64,000 bases of DNA, from NCBI GenBank assembly GCA_964564105.1, contig CAZLZS010000002.1:1-64000 (forward strand). The letters run 5' to 3'. The position numbers and the translations under genes are program-made. This document shows, in pieces, positions 41,960-49,848 of the stretch. Under the pieces are notes generated by a model. That model saw only the letters and a program-made list of their open reading frames with translations. It made no database searches and was not told the DNA's origin. The stretch's first letter is position 1; each line of letters opens with the position of its first letter. The stretch comes from JACOZG01 sp964564105 (GTDB taxonomy: Bacteria > Patescibacteriota > Minisyncoccia > Phycocordibacterales > JACOZG01).

Positions 41960-42751
41960 ATGATTAAACCGACCGTGATCTATGAGCTCTTTGGCGGCAA
42001 AGTTGAAGTGCGGATTTACGGCAAATCGCCGGGCGCTCTGGAAGAAAAACACCTGCTCCAAATCGCCCGCGATTTAGGACTTAAACACATCTATCAGCCT
42101 CAGACTCATGCCTTCAACGGTAAAATTTGTGAGGCCAGAAATCTGACGAGGGTGATCGAGGCCGATGGGGTAAAAATTCATTCCGGCTGTTTGGCTGATG
42201 GGGTAGGGATTGATCCGGGAGAGACGGTTTGGTTGCGAACCGCCGATTGCCCAACGATTATCGCCCGTCATAACGTGCCACATAATGGAATGATCGTTGC
42301 TCATGCCGGACGAGCGTCATTGATTGACGAAGAATACCTGCGGGGTGAAAAAACCAAACGTCAGCCGGAAAGCGTCGTCCAAACAATCCATAAATGTCTG
42401 GACTGTGGACGACATACCTCTGTTGACATTGAGGTCTACTCCTGCTGCGGCATCGGACCGATGCAATTCCGTCATCCGACTAATCATCCCCAGTACGGCT
42501 TATTCAATGAAAAAATGAATCGCCACATTGCCCTGCATTACGGCCAAGATTGTTTCCTAGAGGGCAAGGTTGACTGCGGCGCGCTCGATCTCCATCAGCT
42601 GATTCGCAATCAATTCGAGCTCTGCGGTGTACCGGGCGACAGTATCCATCACGACCCGATTGATACCGCGCGCCAGACTGACTACTTTTTTAGTCGCCGC
42701 GGCGGCGACAAAACCGGACATAACACGATCCTGGTCACGAGACGCGCCTAA
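41960..42751 (+). CDS. YfiH/LACC1-family multicopper-type purine nucleoside enzyme
   Basis: A 263-residue protein of the polyphenol oxidase/YfiH family, now thought to act as adenosine/purine nucleoside phosphorylases. Metal-site residues are seen in IYQPQTHAFNG (His), LRTADCPTIIARHN (Cys) and IVAHAGRAS (His), followed by YSCCGIGPMQF and FFSRRGGDKTGHNTILV. AAGAAAGGAGA precedes the start by six bases. HAG-RAS replaces the usual HAGWRG. Ends before a terminator hairpin. Confidence 0.8.
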   Translation: MIKPTVIYELFGGKVEVRIYGKSPGALEEKHLLQIARDLGLKHIYQPQTHAFNGKICEARNLTRVIEADGVKIHSGCLADGVGIDPGETVWLRTADCPTIIARHNVPHNGMIVAHAGRASLIDEEYLRGEKTKRQPESVVQTIHKCLDCGRHTSVDIEVYSCCGIGPMQFRHPTNHPQYGLFNEKMNRHIALHYGQDCFLEGKVDCGALDLHQLIRNQFELCGVPGDSIHHDPIDTARQTDYFFSRRGGDKTGHNTILVTRRA

Positions 42752-42757
42752 CTCAAA

Positions 42758-42795
42758 CCCGCCCTACTACCACAAATAATAGGGCGGGGTTTTTA
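42758..42795 (+). terminator. Terminator after the YfiH-type gene
   Basis: CCCGCCCTA and TAGGGCGGG form a nine-base-pair stem followed by GTTTTTATT. The minus-strand gene at 42793 converges on it. Confidence 0.85.
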
Positions 42796-43239
42796 TTGCC
42801 CCTGAGTCTGCTGTTCTTGATACTTCGTAATCGCCTGGACCACCTGGGAATCGGGTTTGAGCTCTTCAATAAACAGAATGTGGTCGCGGTTAATGGTCAT
42901 CAGATCCTGCGGCCCATGAAGTTCGGCGCCTAATTTAATCAAGTTGACATTATTGGCCGGCTCGCTGGGCTGAAGCGGCTGACTAACCTGAAGATAGAAA
43001 ATATCTTTCAGGGTCACATAGGGTTTATTCAGGCCGGAAACTTTGCCAAAATATACCTGGTTGTTGGTTAAAAACACGGCTTGGTAATTATCGGCGGCGG
43101 AAACGCCGCCGCGCGGCCGGCCGGCCTTAAGCCACCAGGCCGCGCCGATAATGACCAAGATTATGATGACAAAGATTAACCAACCGCCGCGCCGTTGGGG
43201 TCTGGATTTTTCCGAATTGATAATTAATTCTTCTTCCAT
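42793..43239 (-). CDS. Single-helix anchored protein, unknown
   Basis: A 148-residue protein with a short cytoplasmic N-terminus, one membrane helix (WLIFVIIILVIIGAAWWL, residues 20-37) and an outer beta-rich domain containing NYQAVFLTNNQVYFGKVSGLNKPYVTLKDIFYLQV. TAGAAT lies nine bases before the ATG, suggesting a leaderless message. This small domain is recurrent in Patescibacteria genomes from memory, but no function is known. Confidence 0.65.
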   Translation of the reverse strand: MEEELIINSEKSRPQRRGGWLIFVIIILVIIGAAWWLKAGRPRGGVSAADNYQAVFLTNNQVYFGKVSGLNKPYVTLKDIFYLQVSQPLQPSEPANNVNLIKLGAELHGPQDLMTINRDHILFIEELKPDSQVVQAITKYQEQQTQGQ

Positions 43240-43299
43240 AATTTTCTATTCTAACATAAGGTCCGACCACTCGCCTAGAGATTTATCCACAGAACGGTT

Positions 43300-45318
43300 T
43301 TACCCCTCGGCTTGCTCCACTTCCCAAATCTCGCGGCCGATATAACGTTCCGCCGCCGCCAAATCTTTAAGCAGCTGCGCTTCGGCGAGTTTCTCCTCCC
43401 CGGCTAATTCGCGATTGAGTTTAGCTTTCTTGATGACCGCGAGCTCAGCCGCAATGTCTCGTCGGAGGACGGCAAAACCGCGCCGGACCGATTCCTCGGC
43501 TTCGCGGATTTCTTCAAGCAGCCGCGCGCGTTTCTGCCGGCCGCGTAAGCCGTGGATAACGACATAGCCGGTAAGACCGAGCAGCGCCACCGCCAAGATT
43601 AAAACGAGGCCAAACAAAACCACCGAGTAACTCAAGCGCGAAACGCCGAACTGAAAGGCCGTCGCTCGCACGACCAAAGCAAACTGCGGGCTCGGCGGGC
43701 TCCACTCCTCGCCGACCCGACTTTGCACCCACAGCTGATAGTTGCCGCTGGCCAGAAAGGTATGATGACGGTAGAACCACTCGCCGGCGGCGTCGCTCGT
43801 CATCTCAAAACCAGTCGTTTCGCCGGTGCCCAAATTCTGAAGATAGATAACCACCGCGGCGCCGGGCGCCTCGGTTTGGCCACCGACATAAAAAATTTCT
43901 TCATTGGTCACTGCCCGCGACACCGTCGTCACCGTGGGCGGCGCGACCGACACCGCCGCTTGGCTGGCCGCGGCCGAGCCGAGCCAGCTAAGACTCAACA
44001 GAATGAGCAGCGCCCGGCCGTATTTGGCACGGTACTGTTTAAGCTCCTCAAGTTGATTCCTGATCTCGGCCGGCAAAATTTTCTTAGCCCGTTGTTCATC
44101 AAGCGCGCGGTGCCAATCTCTGATTTTGAGGATCATTCGCCATAAAAGTAAAATCGCGGCGAGTAAAAACAGCCAAACCCAGAGCCAGGGTAGAATGAGC
44201 GCGCCGCCAACTTCCAGTCCTTGTTCAGCGATCGGTTTAAACAGAGCATTGACGACCGCTAGCCGTTCCACGGCTTCCCGATGGTTGCCGGCGCGATCAT
44301 AAACGCGAACAATGACATCGTACTGCCCTCGTTCCAAGGGCGGCGGCAAATAGGGACTTGACGCCTCGATAAACAAGAGTTGCGAAGCATTGCCCGACGC
44401 CGCTTCCACCGCTGACGGCGTCAGCGGAATCAATTTCAACTCAGAATGATCCGGACCGGACGCCGCGTCGCTCGTCGGCCACTGGATCAAAGGCTGACGC
44501 CGCGTGGTCCGCGCCGCCGGCGCAATGTCAATTTTGAATTCCGCCGGCGCCGCCGTGTCCACCAACAGAGCAAAATGCGTCACCCCGCCCCAGACGCCGT
44601 CGCGCAATGATTTAAGATGAAAATAGTGCGTGCCGTCGGCCAAATTCTTGTAGACCACATTGGTCCGCTGGCCTTCGGTAATGTCATCCGGAACCGTTGT
44701 CGGCTCGTCATCTAAAACATAGCTGTACCCGGCCGCCGGCTCGTCCACTGGCGCCCAGACCAAAGCCGCATTAGCGCTGGCATACCACTTCGTCTGATCC
44801 GGATGAGTCGCCGAGGAAACCAGCGGCCCGGCCGGCGGCGGCAAAACTAACTGATAGATGCCGTTGCTTAAATTATCCAAGACTTCGGTTCCCTGGCCAT
44901 CATTTAATAAAACCTTGGACTCGTCCAAAAATTTGATCACGGCTTGACCAACGGCTTTAACCCGAAAGGTGAGAGTCGTGACCAAACCGTTGGAAGTGTT
45001 AAGACCATTGGGCACCAGGCCTTGCAACTCCGCGGTGCCCCGCTGATTGTTGAAACGTGGCGGGGTCGGCCACAGACCGATGATCGAACGGCCGGCCGAC
45101 GGCGAAACCAACTGCAATTTGTCCGGCGGAAATTTCAAAAATACCGCCACGGCGTTGATTGATTCACCCTCGGTGTCCAGATAAATCGGCGCCTCAAAGG
45201 TGCTGCCGACGGTAAAGGCGCCGCTGGCCGGACTGATGGATAAAGTGGCGCCGCGCGCCGCTGGCGGCAGAGTCAAAAGGGCAATCAGCGGTAGGAGCGT
45301 CTTAAAACGAAGCGCCAT
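43300..45318 (-). CDS. Large exported protein with cohesin-like and Ig/FN3-like domains
   Basis: A 672-residue protein. After a signal peptide, residues about 25-165 form a cohesin-like domain (LSISPASGAFTVG, DTEGESINAVAVFLKFPPD, LNDGQGTEVLDN). Ig/FN3-like domains follow up to 350, then a membrane helix (about 370-395), a cytoplasmic stretch rich in charged residues, a second hydrophobic segment, another beta domain and a third helix before a charged coiled-coil tail. It overlaps the next gene by 34 bases. With a dockerin-bearing neighbour it probably builds a surface scaffold. Confidence 0.72.
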   Translation of the reverse strand: MALRFKTLLPLIALLTLPPAARGATLSISPASGAFTVGSTFEAPIYLDTEGESINAVAVFLKFPPDKLQLVSPSAGRSIIGLWPTPPRFNNQRGTAELQGLVPNGLNTSNGLVTTLTFRVKAVGQAVIKFLDESKVLLNDGQGTEVLDNLSNGIYQLVLPPPAGPLVSSATHPDQTKWYASANAALVWAPVDEPAAGYSYVLDDEPTTVPDDITEGQRTNVVYKNLADGTHYFHLKSLRDGVWGGVTHFALLVDTAAPAEFKIDIAPAARTTRRQPLIQWPTSDAASGPDHSELKLIPLTPSAVEAASGNASQLLFIEASSPYLPPPLERGQYDVIVRVYDRAGNHREAVERLAVVNALFKPIAEQGLEVGGALILPWLWVWLFLLAAILLLWRMILKIRDWHRALDEQRAKKILPAEIRNQLEELKQYRAKYGRALLILLSLSWLGSAAASQAAVSVAPPTVTTVSRAVTNEEIFYVGGQTEAPGAAVVIYLQNLGTGETTGFEMTSDAAGEWFYRHHTFLASGNYQLWVQSRVGEEWSPPSPQFALVVRATAFQFGVSRLSYSVVLFGLVLILAVALLGLTGYVVIHGLRGRQKRARLLEEIREAEESVRRGFAVLRRDIAAELAVIKKAKLNRELAGEEKLAEAQLLKDLAAAERYIGREIWEVEQAEG

Positions 45319-45860
45319 AAAATTATAACGACTATCATACCAAATCCTAAGCCGAAAAAGAAAAGGGCGGGCGGCAAAAATTTCTTCCCCGGCGCCGACT
45401 TAATCTCAAGCTCAAGATTTTTAAACGCCAACGGGGCCGCTGTCCCCTGGCCGTCATTAAGGAGCGCCCGCGCCGCCGAGAAAGTCAGAGACGCCCGGCC
45501 GGCTGACCGGGTCTTAAACACGGCCGAAAACAACTCGCCGACCGGTTCGGCATAGCCGCCCGGGATAATCCCGGCAAAGGAGAGGCGGCCCGCTTCGCCC
45601 GCGAGGAACGGCGGTCTGACCCAAAGGCTGACGATGGATTGATCCTCTTTAACGCCGATCAGTTCCAGCTGATGCTCTGGCCACTCCAGCGCTCCTTCGA
45701 TGGCATTGAGGCTGGCGCCGCCAGTGGTTAATTTAACCGCCAGCGTAAATTCCTGACCGACGATTATTTCTCTCTCTTTGGTCTCGACCGCAATCTCCGC
45801 CGCCAAAGTCAAACTGAAAGCCAGAAGCCAGAAGCTGAGAACTAAAAAAATCTTTTTCAT
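45285..45860 (-). CDS. Anchored cohesin-domain protein
   Basis: A 191-residue protein: signal peptide (residues 1-20), a single cohesin-like domain (EREIIVGQEFTLAVKLTTGG, ALEWPEHQLELIGVKED, LLNDGQGTAAPLAFKN) and a C-terminal membrane helix with an RRS tail. The domain matches the one in the 43300-45318 protein in length and order. It can present a cohesin at the surface. It lies one base from the dockerin-bearing gene. Confidence 0.75.
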   Translation of the reverse strand: MKKIFLVLSFWLLAFSLTLAAEIAVETKEREIIVGQEFTLAVKLTTGGASLNAIEGALEWPEHQLELIGVKEDQSIVSLWVRPPFLAGEAGRLSFAGIIPGGYAEPVGELFSAVFKTRSAGRASLTFSAARALLNDGQGTAAPLAFKNLELEIKSAPGKKFLPPALFFFGLGFGMIVVIILWRFVLRRSYR

Positions 45861-46904
45861 TTAGCCGGTCCAGTGATAAGCGGCAACGCTGAAATCTCTA
45901 AGATCCACACGGCCGTCCGGCTCGAGATCAACGGCCCGCGGCGGCTCTCGACGATCCAGCCAGTAAACCAGAATGGAAAAATCCGACAGATTGACCAAAC
46001 AATCGCCGTTCAAATCAGCCAGCCGCGGGCAGGGTGATTTTAAGACTCTGATGACTGTCTTGGCCCCGATGAACCAGCGGAGAACCCGGCCAAATTGACT
46101 GCTTCGACCATCAGCCAGCACCGCGCGAGCGCTCGTCTGGTATGAACCGAGTGGTAAGGCCGCGGTCGCGAAGCGATAACGAAAACGTCCGTCGGCGCCG
46201 GCGCGCGACCGCGCCAAAAGCGAGCGGTTCGGGCCGCCGGGCGCCAGCTCAACCGTGGCGCCCGGCGGCGCCTGACCGAAAAATTCTATGGTCTCGCCGG
46301 ACTTGACTTCTTGTTTATCGGACGAAACCGTCGGCGGAATAATAATCCCCTGAACGCGCGCCGCTAGGCCAACGGTTACCGCCACCGGAAAAGTGAGTAG
46401 TGCCGATTGCTGACCGTCAACATCTTCACTGTAGACAGCAAAAATTTTCGTCCCCGCCGTCACAGCTGCGACCCGCGCCTGAAATTCGCCGTTGGCCGCG
46501 GCGACCACGGCCGCGACCCGCATTCCGTCTTGGAGCACAATCACCGGCTGGTTCGGGTAAGCCAAACCGGAAAATTCAACCGCGGCGGTGCGGACCAGAC
46601 CGCCCGAGGCACTGCCGCCGCCAACCTCTGATTCTAGCGCGGGTGTCGCGGCCGGCGCGCCGGCCGCCGGAAAATACAGGAATCCGGCCCGGACGCCGAA
46701 GTCAGTCGCCGTGCTCGTGCCGATGGCCGGTTGAGAAACGTTGCCCCAAAGCTGGTAATCGGCCGACGAAGAAAAACCGGCCGGGAACAGGACCGGATCA
46801 AGGACCCTGAAATTTGGAGCAGTAAATTCTTGAGCCAAAACCAGTCCGGCGCCCGCGAACCATAAAATAATCCAGACCACGACTTTGACTTGATGAGGCA
46901 ACAT
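45861..46904 (-). CDS. Exported protein with C-terminal dockerin-like domain
   Basis: A 347-residue protein: signal peptide, then Ala/Gly-rich Ig-like domains, then two dockerin-type repeats at the end. ADLNGDCLVNLSDFSILVYW and VDLEPDGRVDLRDFSVAAYH each hold the calcium-binding DxNxDxxVxxxDxxxxxxW pattern. Dockerins bind cohesins, which are encoded directly downstream. The ATG at 46904 is used because it begins the signal peptide and lies five bases after the upstream stop; a start at 46949 would overlap it. Confidence 0.8.
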   Translation of the reverse strand: MLPHQVKVVVWIILWFAGAGLVLAQEFTAPNFRVLDPVLFPAGFSSSADYQLWGNVSQPAIGTSTATDFGVRAGFLYFPAAGAPAATPALESEVGGGSASGGLVRTAAVEFSGLAYPNQPVIVLQDGMRVAAVVAAANGEFQARVAAVTAGTKIFAVYSEDVDGQQSALLTFPVAVTVGLAARVQGIIIPPTVSSDKQEVKSGETIEFFGQAPPGATVELAPGGPNRSLLARSRAGADGRFRYRFATAALPLGSYQTSARAVLADGRSSQFGRVLRWFIGAKTVIRVLKSPCPRLADLNGDCLVNLSDFSILVYWLDRREPPRAVDLEPDGRVDLRDFSVAAYHWTG

Positions 46905-46909
46905 TGATT

Positions 46910-47467
46910 TTAGAAAAACTGCCAAGTGCCCATAATGTCGGCTAACCAACCGTCCAGATGATCCGGCGCCGTAACTTCAAAAAGATAACCGTCCCGGATA
47001 AACCAGACCTCCCGCATTGGCCCGAGCGGCCCCTGGCTCACAAACATAAGCGCCCGCCCGCCGCCGCCGATAATCACTTCAATCGGCTCGGTAAACTCGC
47101 CGCTTGGAACATCTCGGAGCAGGCGCGATCGGGTAATAGTCTCGCCGAGATACGGGGTGAAAAAGATTTGGAAACTTTTCTCGCGGGCCGCGGCCTCAAA
47201 GACCAAAGTGTAAGTACCGTCGCCTTCATCATACTCCTGGACTGACAATTCTGGCGGATAACGCAGGGCAAAACCGCGGTTGGCATTGCGGTACTCGCGC
47301 CAGTCGGCCGGTGTTGATTGAGATTCTGACACTGGTTGCTTTTGTGCTTCTGGCTTGACCCCATTATTTGATCTGTCAGATGACTTAGAAAAATACCTGG
47401 CGCCAGCAATGATTGACAGAATGAACAGAATGACAAGAAGCAACGAAAAGATTGTCTTCCCCCTCAT
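46910..47467 (-). CDS. Membrane-anchored protein of unknown function
   Basis: A 185-residue protein with an N-terminal membrane helix (IFSLLLVILFILSIIAGARYF) and an outer domain holding FALRYPPELSVQEYDEGDGT and VWFIRDGYLFEVTAPDHLDGWLADIM. The FALRYPPEL...tYtLvF...I arrangement resembles PsbP-like or lipoprotein domains in Patescibacteria. TAAAAT lies seven bases before the ATG, so the message may be leaderless. It is the first gene of the cohesin/dockerin operon. Confidence 0.6.
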   Translation of the reverse strand: MRGKTIFSLLLVILFILSIIAGARYFSKSSDRSNNGVKPEAQKQPVSESQSTPADWREYRNANRGFALRYPPELSVQEYDEGDGTYTLVFEAAAREKSFQIFFTPYLGETITRSRLLRDVPSGEFTEPIEVIIGGGGRALMFVSQGPLGPMREVWFIRDGYLFEVTAPDHLDGWLADIMGTWQFF

Positions 47468-47505
47468 ATCTCATATTTTACCATCGTCAGACTTCCCCGC
47501 AATAC

Positions 47506-47524
47506 CCCGAGGTTCGACCTCGGG
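47506..47524. repeat. REP-like palindrome, copy 1
   Basis: CCCGAGGT-TCG-ACCTCGGG, an eight-base-pair hairpin upstream of the transposase gene. It is followed at once by TACCTCGGG, a partial extra arm. Confidence 0.8.
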
Positions 47525-47559
47525 TACCTCGGGTAAATTATGGTATGATTATTAAAAGT

Positions 47560-48261
47560 ATGTCTCGAAATATAAAATTTACGCCGGGAGAACTCTATCA
47601 TATCTATAATCGCGGAACAGAAAAGAGAAAAATTTTCATGCGGGAAAAAGATTACGATCGGTTTCTTCTCCTCCTCTATCTTAGCAACGGTACTAAACCC
47701 TTTCATATCAGCGATCTTCCCCGAGGTTCGACCTCGGGAGAGTTATTCAAACTGGACCGAGGCGAACCACTGACAGACCTATGCGCTTACTGTCTGATGC
47801 CCAATCACCTCCATTTGCTCGTGCGTGAAAAAACCGATGACGGCGTTAGTCGCTTGATGCAAAAACTCATGACTGGCTACACAATGTATTTTAACACCCG
47901 ACACGAGCGTACAGGAGCGCTTTTTCAAGGAAAATACAAGGCAACACACGTTGATGATGATAGGTATCTCAAATACTTGCTCTCCTACATCCATCTTAAC
48001 CCGACAAAATTGATTGAGCCAAAATGGAAAGAAACCGGTATCGCTAACCGGGCGCGAGCGGAAAAGTGGCTCGAAAATTATCAATACTCCAGTTGGTTTG
48101 ATTACCGCGGCAAGGATCGGATCGAACGACATATCCTCAACCTGACCGCGCTTAAGGAATACTACGATTGTCAGACGCCGAAGGATTTTAAGGATAGCGT
48201 AACAGAATGGTTAGATTATCAATTTTCACTGCCATCCCGAGGTTCGACCTCGGGATGGTAG
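47560..48261 (+). CDS. REP-associated tyrosine transposase (Y1_Tnp/RAYT)
   Basis: A 233-residue Y1 transposase. ELYHIYNRGTEKRKIF starts the domain, CLMPNHLHLLVRE carries the HUH metal-binding pair, and LMTGYTMYFNTRHERTGALFQGKYKA has the catalytic tyrosine region. The ATG at 47560 lies 11 bases after TATGAT. The frame contains a REP palindrome in its middle (coding PRGSTSGE) and another at its end (coding SRGSTSGW). RAYTs move REP palindromes, so gene and repeats form one element. The gene looks intact. Confidence 0.9.
   Translation: MSRNIKFTPGELYHIYNRGTEKRKIFMREKDYDRFLLLLYLSNGTKPFHISDLPRGSTSGELFKLDRGEPLTDLCAYCLMPNHLHLLVREKTDDGVSRLMQKLMTGYTMYFNTRHERTGALFQGKYKATHVDDDRYLKYLLSYIHLNPTKLIEPKWKETGIANRARAEKWLENYQYSSWFDYRGKDRIERHILNLTALKEYYDCQTPKDFKDSVTEWLDYQFSLPSRGSTSGW
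47720..47738. repeat. REP-like palindrome, copy 2, inside the transposase frame
   Basis: The same 19-base CCCGAGGT-TCG-ACCTCGGG, inserted in frame within the transposase coding sequence. It encodes a short PRGSTSG stretch that is absent from the conserved domain. Confidence 0.8.
48232..48258. repeat. REP-like palindrome, copy 3, at the gene end
   Basis: An extended form, CCATCCCGAGGT-TCG-ACCTCGGGATGG, with 12-base arms; the TAG stop of the transposase follows it at once. The arms also provide a hairpin that could stop transcription. Confidence 0.8.
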
Positions 48262-48263
48262 AA

Positions 48264-49298
48264 TTACCGCAAGCGGACCCCTTGGAGCCGCACGGCGTGG
48301 AGACGAATGAGCCGCGCCTTTTCCGGCGCGTAAGTAATCACAATGATGCCGTCTTTACCGGCGCCGCTCGTGCCTTCAGCACCGCCGCCGCCGCCGCCAT
48401 ATAGAGCGCCGGTGGCGCCGTTCGCTCCGTCTCCGCCGCCGCCGCCGCCGCCGCCAGAACCATAGGGTGTTTGCGAATCCCATTCAATACCAGCGCCACC
48501 AGCACTGCCATTACTAAAAGCAGCACCAGCACCGCCACCGCCCTTGGTACCGGCTGTGGATGCAGATGCACTGCCACCAAATCCTAGACTGTTATTGCCT
48601 CCGGTACTGACAGTTCCGGCTGAGCCGCCGCCATTTCCGCCGCCGCCGCTAGAACCGCCAGAGGCACTTGCCGTAGAACCCCCGGCGCCATAAGGCCCGG
48701 CGGCTCCGCCGCCACCGCCGCTATAATCAGCAGAAGTGCCGCCGCCGGAACCGCCATTATAAGTAGTAGTGCCGATACTTTGACTAGCGGCGCCGCCAGC
48801 GCCGCCAACCCCGGTGTCACCTTGTGTACCACCACGCCCGCCTTTGGCGCAGACCGATGGCAGTTCTTGAGTGGAACAAGTAGTGGTGGCGGTGGGACCC
48901 GGGTTAAAAATGGTATCAGTGCCAGGATTGCCGTCGCTGTTGTTGCCTGGCGCCGCGCCGCCGGCGCCGACCTGGATCGTCACCGTACTGCCACGGGTAA
49001 GCGTGGTCAGATTAGAGACTTTAGCATAGGCGCCGCCGCCGCCGCCGCCGCCAGCCTCATTGGCCGTGCCATCCCCACCGCTCCCGCCGCCACCGATAAC
49101 TTCAATGGTATTAGTGTTGGTCCAGTCATCGGGCACTTGCCAGGTGGTGCCCGAGGTGATGAAAACGGTTTTGGCGACAACGAGACTGGGTAAGAAAAAC
49201 AGGCCGAGACAGAGAAATACGGAAAGCTTACCTAGCTTATCTATTCTATTTTTCCACAGTTTGGGTCTTGACATGGTTTGGGGATTTGCTATGCTCAT
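48264..49298 (-). CDS. Glycine-rich exported protein
   Basis: A 344-residue protein with a signal peptide (hydrophobic FLCLGLFFLPSLVVA near residues 28-42) and a body of glycine-rich runs, many of four to eight glycines. TVTIQVGAGGA and IIVITY frame the repeats. Similar glycine-rich domains occur in phage tail fibres and secreted adhesins. The basic C-terminus (ARLIRLHAVRLQGVRLR) is unusual. A second ATG at 49274 begins just before the signal peptide and is possible. Likely extracellular and structural. Confidence 0.7.
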   Translation of the reverse strand: MSIANPQTMSRPKLWKNRIDKLGKLSVFLCLGLFFLPSLVVAKTVFITSGTTWQVPDDWTNTNTIEVIGGGGSGGDGTANEAGGGGGGGAYAKVSNLTTLTRGSTVTIQVGAGGAAPGNNSDGNPGTDTIFNPGPTATTTCSTQELPSVCAKGGRGGTQGDTGVGGAGGAASQSIGTTTYNGGSGGGTSADYSGGGGGAAGPYGAGGSTASASGGSSGGGGNGGGSAGTVSTGGNNSLGFGGSASASTAGTKGGGGAGAAFSNGSAGGAGIEWDSQTPYGSGGGGGGGGDGANGATGALYGGGGGGAEGTSGAGKDGIIVITYAPEKARLIRLHAVRLQGVRLR

Positions 49299-49320
49299 CG
49301 GGTATCCTCAACGGAAAAGA

Positions 49321-49848
49321 TTACCCCTTAAGGTTCCGTCCTTCTGGGGCCTTTTCTTTATTGTAGGATAATTTCTCCTTCAAATCATTCATGAAACGCA
49401 GGTATGGGCGAAATATCCGAAATTTGAGCAAGGCGGAAAATTTATGACGATTGGGAATGAGCACTGCCCCCAACTTATTCTTTTCAAGAAGATATTTGAC
49501 TAGGCAATGGAAATCTCCGTCGCCGGAGACAATTACCGCCTTGGCGTAATTCGGAAACTCAATCATCGCCTGCAAAACTAATTCCGCATCACAATTGCCC
49601 TTGGTGGAACCATCCTTGTACTCCAACGTTGGTTTGAAGATACAGACAAAACCCGTACGGATTAAAAAATCATACAAATTTTTGTTCTTCTCAACATAAC
49701 CGATAAACAAAAACGCTTTACTGATGCTGTACTTCTCTTTAAGGTATACTCGAAAATAAGCGAGGTCTAAAATCCAACCCTGATTTCGAATGTTGAGATT
49801 CAAATTCTGGCTATCAATGAAAGCGTGATTATTCTTGTTAATTTTCAT
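49321..49848 (-). CDS. NYN-domain protein (LabA/DUF88-like)
   Basis: A 175-residue protein of the NYN (PIN-like) nuclease fold. HAFIDSQNLNL gives the first acidic site, GNCDAELVLQAM the second, and AVIVSGDGDFHCLVKYLLE the third; these are the family metal-binding residues. NYN proteins are RNases or RNA-processing factors. The start overlaps the S74 protein stop by four bases, so the gene is coupled to a surface fibre gene, with no obvious reason. Two basic helices end the protein. Confidence 0.85.
   Translation of the reverse strand: MKINKNNHAFIDSQNLNLNIRNQGWILDLAYFRVYLKEKYSISKAFLFIGYVEKNKNLYDFLIRTGFVCIFKPTLEYKDGSTKGNCDAELVLQAMIEFPNYAKAVIVSGDGDFHCLVKYLLEKNKLGAVLIPNRHKFSALLKFRIFRPYLRFMNDLKEKLSYNKEKAPEGRNLKG

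Noticed and set aside
46400..46810. Plus-strand proline/arginine-rich frame
   Set aside because: Shadow of the dockerin-bearing protein; no family features.
48780..49193. Plus-strand frames opposite the glycine-rich protein
   Set aside because: Glycine-rich codons read backwards give long open Ala/Pro frames; the minus frame has a signal peptide and is the real gene.
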